This document shows, in pieces, positions 35,877 through 44,520 of a stretch of 64,000 nucleotides of DNA. The stretch's first letter is position 1, and each line of letters starts with the position of its first letter. The notes beneath the pieces are model-generated. The model did no database searches. It was not told the DNA's origin and saw nothing but the letters and a program-made list of their open reading frames with translations. Position numbers and translations under genes: made by a program. Origin of the DNA: Massilia mucilaginosa (GTDB lineage: Bacteria > Pseudomonadota > Gammaproteobacteria > Burkholderiales > Burkholderiaceae_D); assembly GCF_011682145.1 (NCBI RefSeq), contig NZ_WHJH01000024.1, positions 1-64,000 of the forward strand, given 5' to 3'.

Positions 35877-37081
35877 GGCGCCGTTCCCGGCGGCGCGCGC
35901 TCGAACATTTCGCTGGCCACCCGCGCCAGGTCGTTCATGCCGGAACCGGCCTCCAGGTGGGCGGTGAGCCAGCGCGCCTGGCCGCCCTTGTCCATCAGTT
36001 GCCCGATCATGCGGCGCGCCTCGTCGAAGCCGGGATCGGTGGAACGCCGGCCCAGGCGCTCCAGGTCGTCCAGCACCACCTGCCGCACCGGCAGGCCGAT
36101 TCCGCTGCAGGGATTGATCCAGACCGCCTCGACCCCGTCCTTGGCGGCATTGAAGCGATTCCACGCGTACAGTTCGCGCGAATCGTCGCTCGGCCAGCTG
36201 CCGGCGGCGTCGTAGGCCTCGATGCACAGTTCGCGCGCGTAGCAGGCCAGCGCGCCGGCGTAGGACGGATGCAGCGGGGTGTCGAGCACGCGCAGTTCGA
36301 TGGTGCCGAATTCGGGCTTGGGCCGCACATCCCAGTAAAAATCCTTGATGCTGTTGACGATGCCGTGCCCGGCCAGGCGCGCGAAGTGCTGCTCGAAATC
36401 GTGCCAGCTCCGAATGTGGGCCGGCATCGTGCCGCTCATCGGAAAGGCCCCGACCACGTTGCTGCGGGCGCTGCAAAAGCCGGAATCCTCGCCTTGCCAG
36501 CAGGGCGAATTGGCCGACAGCGCGATGAACAGCGGCGCGCGCTGGGTCAGCCAGGCGCACAGGCGGATCGCTTCGTCGGCGCTGGGCACGCCGACGTGCA
36601 CGTGCATGCCGAACACCGTGAACATCTTGGCCAGGTAGCCGTACTTCTTGGCCGACTCGCGGTAGCGCTCCTTGGGGTAGATGCGCTGCTCGTTCCACTT
36701 CTGGAACGGGTGCGCCCCGCCGCCCGAGATGGCGGCGCCCACCTGGAAAGCGGCGCGCTGCACGCTGGCGCGGATTTCCTCGATCTCGGCGGCCGCCTCG
36801 GCGTAGCTGCCGAGGATCGAACTGGCCACTTCCAGCATCGAGGTGGTGATTTCGGGCGTGGCGATCCATTTCTTGCTCTGCATGTCGAGCAGGCGCAGGA
36901 TGTCGGGCGCGGCCGGCATCAGGTCGTAGGTGAGGCGGTCGAGCACCATCAGTTCGAGTTCGATGCCCATCGTGCCCAGCTGCGAGACCGTAAACGGCGG
37001 CAGGTAGGCCGGACCCTGCCCGGCCACGGCCAGCGCCTGGGCGGCGGCGAGGCGCTCTTGTTCCAGGTTGGCGTCAGCCAT
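35873..37081 (-). CDS. YbdK-like carboxylate-amine ligase (glutamate-cysteine ligase family 2)
   Basis: The 402 residues match the GCS2 family: LGTMGIELELMVLD at the N-terminus (ATP/metal-binding Glu residues), ISGGGAHPFQKWNEQRIYP, and MFTVFGMHVHVGV. YbdK has weak glutamate-cysteine ligase activity in E. coli, and its physiological substrate is unclear. The gene overlaps the antiporter stop by eight bases upstream and the response regulator start by four downstream. This ties a thiol/peptide ligase to an ion antiporter and a two-component pair. Confidence 0.88.
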   Translation of the reverse strand: MADANLEQERLAAAQALAVAGQGPAYLPPFTVSQLGTMGIELELMVLDRLTYDLMPAAPDILRLLDMQSKKWIATPEITTSMLEVASSILGSYAEAAAEIEEIRASVQRAAFQVGAAISGGGAHPFQKWNEQRIYPKERYRESAKKYGYLAKMFTVFGMHVHVGVPSADEAIRLCAWLTQRAPLFIALSANSPCWQGEDSGFCSARSNVVGAFPMSGTMPAHIRSWHDFEQHFARLAGHGIVNSIKDFYWDVRPKPEFGTIELRVLDTPLHPSYAGALACYARELCIEAYDAAGSWPSDDSRELYAWNRFNAAKDGVEAVWINPCSGIGLPVRQVVLDDLERLGRRSTDPGFDEARRMIGQLMDKGGQARWLTAHLEAGSGMNDLARVASEMFERAPPGTAP

Positions 37082-38288
37082 GTTCGTCTCCTTCGTGGGT
37101 TTCGTCGGCCAGTTTCAGTCCCCACCAGGTCAGGCCGGGTCCGGCCAGCACGTTCAGGGCCAGCAGGGCCGCCATGATGCTGGCCGCGGCCTCGCTCATG
37201 TAGGACGCGCCGCTGAGCGAATTGTCGACCACCAGCGAGCCGAAACTGACCAGCGAGCACAGCGACAACGCGATGGCGTGCTTCTTGTCGCCGCTCCAGG
37301 CCTTGCTCGGCATCAGGGCCAGCCGGGTCAGGCCGATGCGCAGGCCGAACACCAGCAGCGCGGCCAGCAAGGGCATCAGCTGGAACAATTGCTGGATCTG
37401 GACCAGCGCGGCCGACATCATGAACAGCAGCGCATAGCCGATATCCTGGGCGGTCTTGACCTGCGCCTGGAACACATTGTCGCGCGTTTCGACATTCCGC
37501 AGCAGCAGTCCCATCAGCAGCAGCGACAGCAGCGCGCTGGCCGAGGTGACCGAGCACAGGCCCAGGTCCATCATCAGCGCCGCCAGCAGGATACCGGGAC
37601 GCAAGCCGGCCTGCGCTTTCGCCATGCGCGTGGCCAGCGCATACAAACCATAGCAGACCAGCGCAATGCCGACGCCCATTGCCAGCTGGCTGGCCTGGCG
37701 CAGCAGTTCGCCCGAAAAGCCGAACTCGGCGTTGATATTGTGGCTGCGCATCCACGCCAGCGAACCGGCCAGGGCCAGCAGCGCGAGCAGGTTGCTGATG
37801 CCGACCGTGTTGGCGGCGGCGTAGGTGGCCACCCCGCTGGCGTGCGAATCCGACACCATCGAGGTAAACACCACCGGGTTGACGGCGATCAGGATGGCGG
37901 CGATGAAGGCCGCTTCGGCCCGGCCGAGGCCGAAAGCGAGCAGCAGCGCCCACGCGCCCAGGCCGCGCAGCACGCAGCCGAGCGCCAGCGCGCCGCCCTG
38001 GCGCCCGCTGCGCCACAGCCACGCCAGGTCCATCTTGCGCCCGACTTCGAACAGGACCAGCGCCGAGGCCGCATTGAACAGTTCCTGGAACTGGGTCAGC
38101 AGCGCCGCATCGACCAGGCCCAGTCCGCTGACGCCGAGCGCCAGGCCGGCGATGACCGCGCCGTACAGCTTGGGCCAGCCGCGCGCCTGCAGCAGGACCC
38201 CGAGCACTTGCGACAGCAGCAAGCCGGCGCCGACCACGGCCAGCGGCGACAGCAGCCACAGGGGAAGTGTTGCGGCGTCCTCATTCAT
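37074..38288 (-). CDS. CPA-type cation:proton antiporter
   Basis: This 404-residue membrane protein has about 12 predicted spans and the Na/H exchanger look: ALVLFEVGRKMDL, AFIAAILIAVNPVVFTSMVSDS and VDNSLSGASYMSE. No C-terminal TrkA-N domain is present, unlike KefB/KefC. The ion is uncertain. It overlaps both neighbours by eight bases. KefC-like antiporters respond to glutathione adducts, so the link to a glutamate-cysteine-ligase-like gene is suggestive, but this is inference. Confidence 0.82.
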   Translation of the reverse strand: MNEDAATLPLWLLSPLAVVGAGLLLSQVLGVLLQARGWPKLYGAVIAGLALGVSGLGLVDAALLTQFQELFNAASALVLFEVGRKMDLAWLWRSGRQGGALALGCVLRGLGAWALLLAFGLGRAEAAFIAAILIAVNPVVFTSMVSDSHASGVATYAAANTVGISNLLALLALAGSLAWMRSHNINAEFGFSGELLRQASQLAMGVGIALVCYGLYALATRMAKAQAGLRPGILLAALMMDLGLCSVTSASALLSLLLMGLLLRNVETRDNVFQAQVKTAQDIGYALLFMMSAALVQIQQLFQLMPLLAALLVFGLRIGLTRLALMPSKAWSGDKKHAIALSLCSLVSFGSLVVDNSLSGASYMSEAAASIMAALLALNVLAGPGLTWWGLKLADETHEGDEHG

Positions 38289-39357
38289 GTTCGGCCGCCC
38301 AGCGCGTGGCCAGCGCCGTCAATTCGTTTTGCAGCACTTGCTCGGCGCGCGCGGCGCCGTGCGCGCCGGCCGGCGGCACGGTGGTGATGCGCAGGCGCAC
38401 CAGCGGCCCGCCGCCTCGGGTCGGAATCCACAGCTGCCCCTTGAACGTGGCGTTTTCCATCCACACGGCGAGGAACTTGGCGCCGCCGCGCGCGTGCGGC
38501 GCCTTCGGCACCAGGCTGAAGGGCGTGAGCCAGGTCGCCTTGGGATAGCGCCGCGCCAGTTGCAATTGCATGGCGGCGCGCTGCTCCATGCGGCTGTCGT
38601 CGGCCGCGTACGGCAGTTGCATGAGTTGTTGCCCAAGTCCCACCGCATCGACGGTCAGGCACAGCCGTTCCGCCTGCCACTGCCAGGTGCGCTCGCCGAT
38701 CTCGCCGGTGCGCTGCGCCAGGTGCGCTTCGAGCACGCTGTGCAGCATGCGCTCCCCAACCGGCCCCGAGGGTGGTTCGGCGGGCGAACGCCAGCGGGCG
38801 GCGCTGGCCGCCAGCAATGCCCAGCGCTGCTCCTGCCAGCGCCGGGTGGCGGCGCGCTCGGACGGGTCCCAGCGCCATTCGGTCACGCTCCATTGGCCAT
38901 CGTCCTGGCGGCGCAGGGTGACGATGCGCTGTTGCGCGCCCTGCCCGCCGCTGACGGCCTGGCTGTTCCAGGCGCTGCGCCAGACCGGCGCCACGTTGGC
39001 GGACGGCGCGGCGCCGGCGCGGGCCCAGCCCCACCAGTGCGCCTGGGCGCTGACGCAAGCACCCGGCGCGACGCCGCCCTGCCCGCTCCAGCGGCGCATG
39101 CGCAAGCGGTTCTGCCAGGCGCATTCAGCCACGCCGCCGGTCAGGCCGGGGCCGGGAGCCGGGGTGGCCGGCTGGTCGGCGCAGGTCCAGGGGCGCTGCT
39201 GCGCAAGCAGGCGCAGCTCGGTGCCGACATCGGCCGCCGCCTTGCGCGACGGCGCCGCCGCGCCGCTGGCGATCCCCGGCAAGGCGACGGCAAGGGCGAT
39301 GGCGGGCAGGATGCAGGGAAAAAATGCCCTGTTGCCAGCGCGGAACGGTTGGGACAA
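38281..39357 (-). CDS. Secreted hypothetical protein (358 aa), TTG start
   Basis: I place the start at TTG 39357. A strong ribosome site GAGGAG lies six bases upstream (39364-39369), and the new N-terminus is a clean signal peptide (FFPCILPAIALAVALPGIASG). A longer reading to 39435 from an earlier codon gives an unlikely N-terminus. The mature protein is Trp- and Arg-rich (WSVTEWRWDPSERAATRRWQ), with a C-terminal beta region (ATFKGQLWIPTRGGGPLVRL). I recognise no family. It begins the overlapping operon that ends with the histidine kinase and overlaps the antiporter start by eight bases. Confidence 0.6.
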   Translation of the reverse strand: MSQPFRAGNRAFFPCILPAIALAVALPGIASGAAAPSRKAAADVGTELRLLAQQRPWTCADQPATPAPGPGLTGGVAECAWQNRLRMRRWSGQGGVAPGACVSAQAHWWGWARAGAAPSANVAPVWRSAWNSQAVSGGQGAQQRIVTLRRQDDGQWSVTEWRWDPSERAATRRWQEQRWALLAASAARWRSPAEPPSGPVGERMLHSVLEAHLAQRTGEIGERTWQWQAERLCLTVDAVGLGQQLMQLPYAADDSRMEQRAAMQLQLARRYPKATWLTPFSLVPKAPHARGGAKFLAVWMENATFKGQLWIPTRGGGPLVRLRITTVPPAGAHGAARAEQVLQNELTALATRWAAEHE

Positions 39358-39590
39358 TCGGCTCTCCTCGGTGATCGGCGTGTGGGCGCGCAGCGTCCTG
39401 GTGGACACCGGCCCGGCCATGGTAGAGCGGCACACTTAGCGAATACTTAGCGATTCGCACATGCGCGCGCAGCATGCAAATATGCCACTTTTCGAGGGTA
39501 AACGCCTGTTCGGCTGCGCATTATCGCTATAGAATCAGCGCCCATTACTCGTACCTGCGGCAATTTGTACCGTACCGACACACTGCATCA

Positions 39591-39941
39591 ATGGCGAAAA
39601 CAACGATCCCTCCCGCGGTGCGCCGCCTCATTCTGACCAGCATTCCTTCGGTGCCGCATCTGGAAGCGCTGATGCTGTTGCGCGCCAGTGCGCCCACGCC
39701 CTGGTCGGCCCCCGCGCTGGCGCAGCGGCTGTACGTGACGCCCGCCGCTGCCGGCGCGGTGCTGGAGTACCTGTGCCATGCGGGCATGCTCAATGCCGAT
39801 GCCGACGCCGATGCCTCCCCCCGCGCCTACCGGCTGCGCCCGCAGCGCGACCGGCTGCTCGCCACCCTGGCGCAGCTGTATTCGACCCACCTGGTGGAAA
39901 TCACCCGTCTCATCCACGACAGGCCAGGCACCGCGCGCTAG
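39591..39941 (+). CDS. Small winged-helix-like protein (116 aa)
   Basis: ATG 39591 (MAKTTIPPAVRRLILTSIP) is preferred over the frame opening at 39474. Residues 12-95 suggest a winged helix: HLEALMLLRASAPTPWSAPAL, then LYVTPAAAGAVLEYLCHAGML and YRLRPQRDRLLATLAQLYS. It may be a MarR- or ArsR-like regulator of a small type, but the family is not sure. An AT-rich promoter-like element (TATCGCTATAGAAT near 39522) precedes it. It converges with the MDR oxidoreductase gene. Confidence 0.6.
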   Translation: MAKTTIPPAVRRLILTSIPSVPHLEALMLLRASAPTPWSAPALAQRLYVTPAAAGAVLEYLCHAGMLNADADADASPRAYRLRPQRDRLLATLAQLYSTHLVEITRLIHDRPGTAR

Positions 39942-39972
39942 CCCGGCCCCAGCCAGCCCGCCGCTGGCGGCG

Positions 39973-40980
39973 TCATTCGTCCACCAGCCGCACCACCACC
40001 TTGCCCCTGGCACGCCCGGTCTCCAGGTACGCCAGCCCTTCCCTGGCCTGCGCAAACGGAAACACCTTGTCGATCACCGGCCGGATGCGCCCTTGCGCAA
40101 GCAGTTCGCCGATGCCGGCCAGCTGCTTGCCGTCCGCCCGCACGAACAGGAAGCAATACTGCGCATCGCGCCGTTTCGCCAGGCCGATGATCTTGCGGCT
40201 CAAGAGGCTGAAGACGAAGCGCAACAGCACGTTCATCCCGCGCCGGCGCGCAAACGCGGCGTCCGGCGGGCCGATCAGCGACACCACCGCACTGCCCGGC
40301 TTGACGATGCGCAGCGCCTTTTCCAGCCCGTCTTCCTTGATCGTGCCGAGCACGGCATCGTAACCGTGCAGGACTTGTTCGAATTCCTGCTCCTTGTAGT
40401 CCACCACTTCGTCCGCGCCGAGTTCGCGCACCATGGCCACATTGGCGGTGCTGGTGGTGGTGCCGACGATGGCGCCGAGGTGCTTGGCGAGCTGGATCGC
40501 AAAGGTGCCGATCCCGCCCGACCCGGCCGGAATGAACACCTTTTGCCCCGGTTTGACGGCGGCGCGCTCGGCCAGCGCCTGCCACGAGGTCAGCCCGACC
40601 ATGGGAATCGATGCCGCCTGCACGAAGTCGAGATTGGCCGGTTTCAACGCCGCCGCATGTTCGGGCACGGCGGCGAACTCGGCCAGCGAGCCGGCGCCCA
40701 GGTCGAACAGGCTGGCGAACACCGCGTCGCCCACCTTGAAGCGGGTCACGCGGCTGCCGGTTTCCACCACCACACCAGCCAGATCGCTGCCCATGGTGGC
40801 GGGCAGGCGCAACTTGATGATCGGCTTGAAGTCGCCTTTGGGGATCATGTTGTCAATCGGATTGAGGCCGGCCGCGTGCACCCGCACCAGGATCTCGTCA
40901 TCCTTGATGGTGGGGCGTTCGAGGTCGGCAAAGTCGATCTGGCCCGGTCCGCCGTAGCGCTTCAATATCAGTGCTTTCAT
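39973..40980 (-). CDS. Zinc-independent MDR-family NADP oxidoreductase
   Basis: The start ATG 40980 (MKALILKRYGGPGQIDF) gives 335 residues, typical of quinone-oxidoreductase-like MDR enzymes. The nucleotide-binding loop is PAGSGGIGTFAIQLAKHLGA near residues 145-165. The catalytic-zinc cysteine of alcohol dehydrogenases is absent. It probably reduces quinones or enones. It is last in the TetR-led operon (TetR, SDR, SDR, OYE, MDR). The upstream extension to 41046 overlaps the intergenic space and is not supported. Confidence 0.85.
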   Translation of the reverse strand: MKALILKRYGGPGQIDFADLERPTIKDDEILVRVHAAGLNPIDNMIPKGDFKPIIKLRLPATMGSDLAGVVVETGSRVTRFKVGDAVFASLFDLGAGSLAEFAAVPEHAAALKPANLDFVQAASIPMVGLTSWQALAERAAVKPGQKVFIPAGSGGIGTFAIQLAKHLGAIVGTTTSTANVAMVRELGADEVVDYKEQEFEQVLHGYDAVLGTIKEDGLEKALRIVKPGSAVVSLIGPPDAAFARRRGMNVLLRFVFSLLSRKIIGLAKRRDAQYCFLFVRADGKQLAGIGELLAQGRIRPVIDKVFPFAQAREGLAYLETGRARGKVVVRLVDE

Positions 40981-41008
40981 GATGCTCTTTCCGATGTGGC
41001 GGTGACGT

Positions 41009-42079
41009 TCAGCTTGCGCTTGGATAGTCGGTGTAGCCCTTTTCACCGGGGGTGTAGAAGGTGGACGGGTCCGGCTGGTTCAGCGCAAGATCGTCGCGCA
41101 GGCGCGCAAGCAGGTCGGGATTGGCCAGGAACGGCCGGCCGAAGGCGATCAGGTCGGCCTGGCCCGCCGTCAGCGCCTGTTCCGCGCTGGCCTTGCCGAA
41201 GCCGCCGGCCAGGATGAAGGGGCCGTCGAAGGCGGCGCGCAGGCTCGCTTTCAGGCTGGCCGGCACCGGCGGCGCGCCCATGGCCGAGTGGTCGAGCAGG
41301 TGCACATACATCAGGTCCAGCGCCGACAGTTCCTTGACGAGCACCAGATACTGCTCGTCCACGCCTTCAAACGTACCGGTGGCGTTGAAGGCGCCATGCG
41401 GCGACAGGCGAATCCCGACCCGGCCGGCACCGATGGCGGCCGTGGTGGCGCGGGCGATGTCGAGCACGATGCGGTTGCGGCCCTCGGGCGTGCCGCCGTA
41501 GCCATCGGTCCGCTGGTTGACGTTGGCGTTGAGGAATTGTTCGAGCAGATAGCCGTTGGCGGCGTGCAGTTCGATCCCGTCGAAGCCGGCGGCAACGGCC
41601 AGGCGCGCGGCGTTGACGTATTCCTCGATGGTGGCGGCGATGTCGGCGCCGTCCATGGCGCGCGGCGCCGTGTGCGCCTGGCTACCCTCGCTGTCGGTAA
41701 AGATTTCGCCCGGGCAGGTCTGCGCCGACGGCCCCAGTACCACGGCGCCGGCCGGCAGGTTGGCCGCGTGCCCCACCCGGCCGGTGTGCATCAGCTGCAC
41801 CACGATCTTGCCGCCTTTGGCGTGCACGGCATCGGTTACCTGTTTCCATCCAGCCACTTGGGCATCGTTGAACAAGCCGGGAATGCGCGCATAGCCCAGG
41901 CCGTTCGGTGAGGGCGAGGTGCCTTCGGTAATGATCAGGCCGGCACCGGCGCGCTGGGCGTAGTAGGTCGCCATCAGGCTGTTCGGAATGTTGCCGATGG
42001 CGCGATTGCGCGTGAGCGGGGACATCACCGCGCGGTTGGCGAGCGGCGTGGCGCGCAGGGAGAAGGTGTCGAATAACAT
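41009..42079 (-). CDS. Old Yellow Enzyme-family alkene reductase (NemA-like)
   Basis: The protein has 356 residues with OYE landmarks. They are the N-terminal FDTFSLRATPLANRAVMSPLTRNRA, VQLMHTGRVGH for FMN contacts, GIELHAANGYLLEQFLN with the substrate-binding His/Asn pair, RVGIRLSPHGAF, and a C-terminal LIAFGRPFLANP phosphate site. It would reduce activated C=C bonds, maleimides, nitro-esters and similar electrophiles using NAD(P)H. It fits a detoxification operon under the TetR regulator. A gap of 38 bases separates it from the upstream SDR gene. Confidence 0.9.
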   Translation of the reverse strand: MLFDTFSLRATPLANRAVMSPLTRNRAIGNIPNSLMATYYAQRAGAGLIITEGTSPSPNGLGYARIPGLFNDAQVAGWKQVTDAVHAKGGKIVVQLMHTGRVGHAANLPAGAVVLGPSAQTCPGEIFTDSEGSQAHTAPRAMDGADIAATIEEYVNAARLAVAAGFDGIELHAANGYLLEQFLNANVNQRTDGYGGTPEGRNRIVLDIARATTAAIGAGRVGIRLSPHGAFNATGTFEGVDEQYLVLVKELSALDLMYVHLLDHSAMGAPPVPASLKASLRAAFDGPFILAGGFGKASAEQALTAGQADLIAFGRPFLANPDLLARLRDDLALNQPDPSTFYTPGEKGYTDYPSAS

Positions 42080-42117
42080 GTCGGGGTTCCTTGATGTAGT
42101 GTAAAGGGTAAGGTGGT

Positions 42118-42918
42118 TCAGGCTGGCAACAGTCGCGGGGCGACCTTGCCGGTTTGCGAGGCGGCGAACAGGGCTGAACGGGCGGCGTCGAAATGCGCGA
42201 CCAGCTCGCTGTTGTGCACGGACGGCATGGTCATCGCTTCGCCACGGTCGAGCGCGACCAGGGCGGCGTCGACCATGTGCTCGGTCAGCATGACCGCCTC
42301 GGGGGCCAGGGCCGAGAGCGGCACGCCGGACTGGTCCCAGATGTCGGTGGCGGTCGAGGCCGGCAGAACGACCTGCACCGTGACGCCGGTACCGGCCAGT
42401 TCTTCCTGCAAACCCTGGCTGAAGGCGAGAACGAAGGCCTTGGTGCCGCTGTAGACCGCGCTGAAGGCCAGCGACTTGAGGGCCAGCACCGAGGCGACGT
42501 TGACGATGGTGCCGGCGTTGCGCGCTTTCATGCCCGGCAGGACGGCGTGCGCCAGGCGCGTCAGCGCGCCGATATTGAGTGCGATCTGCGACAGGGAATC
42601 GTCCAGCGGGCCGCCGCTCAGCGGGGCCAGGCGCGCGATGCCGGCGTTGTTGACCAGCATGTCGACCGGGTTTGCGCTCAAAAATTGCGCGACGCTCGCC
42701 TGGCCCGCTTCGGTGCCGAGGTCGGCGATCATGGATTCCACCCGCACGCCATGGCTGGCGGCAATGGTCCGGGCCAGCGCGTGCAGGCGGTCGGCGCGGC
42801 GCGCCACCAGGACCAGGTCGTAGCCGCGCTTGGCCAGGCGCTCGGCGTACACCGCGCCAATGCCGGACGAGGCACCGGTGACGAGGGCAATTTTTCGGGA
42901 AGTCGTGCTCATGGTCAT
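42118..42918 (-). CDS. SDR-family oxidoreductase
   Basis: This 266-residue short-chain dehydrogenase has the cofactor motif TGASSGIG near residues 15-22 followed by Arg-rich VARRADR, suggesting NADP. The active-site Tyr and Lys are in SAVYSGTKAF. The substrate is unknown. It is third in the TetR-led operon. Two in-frame ATGs at 42918 and 42912 are possible starts. Confidence 0.88.
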   Translation of the reverse strand: MTMSTTSRKIALVTGASSGIGAVYAERLAKRGYDLVLVARRADRLHALARTIAASHGVRVESMIADLGTEAGQASVAQFLSANPVDMLVNNAGIARLAPLSGGPLDDSLSQIALNIGALTRLAHAVLPGMKARNAGTIVNVASVLALKSLAFSAVYSGTKAFVLAFSQGLQEELAGTGVTVQVVLPASTATDIWDQSGVPLSALAPEAVMLTEHMVDAALVALDRGEAMTMPSVHNSELVAHFDAARSALFAASQTGKVAPRLLPA

Positions 42919-42965
42919 ATCCTTGAAGTGAAGTAGTTCTAGTGGAAGTGTTACGGGGGAAGTTC

Positions 42966-43772
42966 TTAAGCCAGTTGCAGGTCTTTGCGCATGCCCGCGT
43001 CCAGCATGGCGGCCGGGGCGAAGGTGCGCAGCAGGCGCAGGCGGGCCGCCAGTCCGCCGGCGGTGTAGCGCAGTTTCGGCCGCGCGGCGCTGGCGGCCTT
43101 GAGCACGGTCTCGGCCACCACTTCCGGGCCTTCGGCGCCGGCCATGATGTCCTGGATGCGGCGCGCCACGGCGGTGCGCACGGCGTGATAGGCGTCGAGC
43201 TTGGTGTCCGCCTCGATCAGGTTGGCGTCGAACGGGGTCCTGGTGTAGGCCGGTTCGATCACCACCGAGCGGATGCCCCAGTTGCGCAATTCATGGTCGA
43301 GCGACTCGGAATAGCCTTCGATGGCGTGCTTGCTGGCGGCATACAGCGCGCCATACGGCATCGGCAGGAAGCCGAGCACCGAGCCGATGTGCAGAATGCG
43401 CCCGCCTTTTTGGCCCCGCATGTGCGGCAGCACGGCGCGCGTCATGCGCACCGCGCCGAAAAAATTGGTGTCGAAAACGGCCTGGGCCTGGGCGATCGAA
43501 CTTTCTTCGGCAGCGGCGGCGGCCACGCCAAAGCCGGCGTTGTTGACCAGCAGGTCGATGCGTCCTTCCTGCTTGATCACCGCCTCGACGGCGGCCGCGA
43601 CCGAGGCGTCGCTGGTCACGTCCAGGGCCAGCATCCGGAACCCTGCGCCGGCCGCTTGCGCGCCGCGCCGGCTGGTGCCGAATACTTTCCAGCCGGCTTG
43701 CGCCAGGCGCGCCGCCGTCGCTTGACCGATGCCGGACGAGGCGCCGGTGACCAGTGCGATCTTGCACTCCAT
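42966..43772 (-). CDS. SDR-family oxidoreductase
   Basis: ATG 43772 (MECKIALVTGASSGIGQ) gives 268 residues, with the catalytic YAASKHAIEGY and the NNAGFG motif. The region upstream up to the TetR stop carries the operator-like palindrome, so the longer start at 43820 would place coding sequence over the operator and is rejected. The protein is the first enzyme gene after the TetR gene and probably works with the OYE and MDR enzymes on reactive carbonyls or quinones. Confidence 0.88.
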   Translation of the reverse strand: MECKIALVTGASSGIGQATAARLAQAGWKVFGTSRRGAQAAGAGFRMLALDVTSDASVAAAVEAVIKQEGRIDLLVNNAGFGVAAAAAEESSIAQAQAVFDTNFFGAVRMTRAVLPHMRGQKGGRILHIGSVLGFLPMPYGALYAASKHAIEGYSESLDHELRNWGIRSVVIEPAYTRTPFDANLIEADTKLDAYHAVRTAVARRIQDIMAGAEGPEVVAETVLKAASAARPKLRYTAGGLAARLRLLRTFAPAAMLDAGMRKDLQLA

Positions 43773-43819
43773 GGTGTTTCCTCTCAAAAAACCGAGACGA
43801 CACTCCGTCCGGCGATTCA

Positions 43820-43841
43820 AAATATGACGCTCATCATATTT
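43820..43841. promoter_or_regulatory. Operator-like palindrome before the SDR operon (TetR site 1)
   Basis: AAATATGA - CGCTCA - TCATATTT, a perfect eight-base inverted repeat, lies 48 bases upstream of the SDR start. The inner 16 bases (43824-43839) match a copy at the TetR start in 15 of 16 positions. This pairing strongly suggests a TetR operator. Confidence 0.7.
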
Positions 43842-43871
43842 GCAGTCAAAAAAAACCGGCCGCAGACCTGC

Positions 43872-44468
43872 TCAGTCCGCATCCGGGGAAAATTGTTTCA
43901 AGGTGGCCGCGCACAGCGCTGCCGCCAGCCTGGGGTCGTCCACCGCGCGCGCCAGCATGGTGGTGCCGATCAGCGCGCACACCGTGGCCATGGCCTGCTC
44001 GTGCGCCCGGGGCTGGCCCCAGTCGGGCATCTGGCGGGCGAACAGGTCGATGATTTCCTTGATGTGCACCGTGGCGGCGTGGCGTACTTCGGGCGCCTGG
44101 CGCGGCATCTCCGAGCCCAGCGCGCACACCGGGCATCCGTTCTCGATGGCGGCGATATGCTGGGGCGACAGATACGCATCCATCAGCGCCTGCAGGGCCT
44201 GGCCCGGCGGGGCGCTGGCGGCAACCCGCGTGGCCAGCGCCACCGCGTCGGCGCCGGCGCGGTCGCCCGCCTCGGCCAGCAAGGCGTCGCGCGAGTCGAA
44301 GTGGGCATAAAAGCCGCCGTGGGTCAGGCCCGCCTCTTTCATGATGTCGGCCACGCCGGTGCCGTCGTAGCCGCTGCGCCGGATCGCCCGCGAAGCGACT
44401 TCCACGATGCGTTCGTGGGTGGCCTCCTTGCGGCTGGCGGTCGGGCTTTTGGCGGGTTTCGATTTCAT
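43872..44468 (-). CDS. TetR-family repressor
   Basis: The protein has about 198 residues. The N-terminal HTH is typical ([22 protein letters not shown] then [20 protein letters not shown]). The ligand domain has Cys residues in [12 protein letters not shown]. This matches the NemR/AcrR-like group that senses electrophiles, some through cysteines. Starts at ATG 44468 or 44477 are both in frame. An operator copy overlaps them, so the gene should repress itself as well as the SDR-OYE-MDR genes. Confidence 0.88.
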   Translation of the reverse strand: MKSKPAKSPTASRKEATHERIVEVASRAIRRSGYDGTGVADIMKEAGLTHGGFYAHFDSRDALLAEAGDRAGADAVALATRVAASAPPGQALQALMDAYLSPQHIAAIENGCPVCALGSEMPRQAPEVRHAATVHIKEIIDLFARQMPDWGQPRAHEQAMATVCALIGTTMLARAVDDPRLAAALCAATLKQFSPDAD

Positions 44469-44482
44469 GACGGTCATCATAT
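44467..44482. promoter_or_regulatory. TetR operator copy at its own start (site 2)
   Basis: ATGACGGTCATCATAT differs from site 1 (ATGACGCTCATCATAT at 43824-43839) at one base. It overlaps the two candidate start codons of the repressor. It also contains the perfect palindrome ATGAC-G-GTCAT. Confidence 0.65.
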
Positions 44483-44520
44483 ACCATTTTGAAACCGGGT
44501 GCACGCCGGCGCCAACATCA

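Noticed and set aside
35877-36869. N-terminal extension of the response regulator
   Set aside because: Out-of-frame reading of the YbdK-like gene; the receiver domain starts at MRVLLVEDD (35876).
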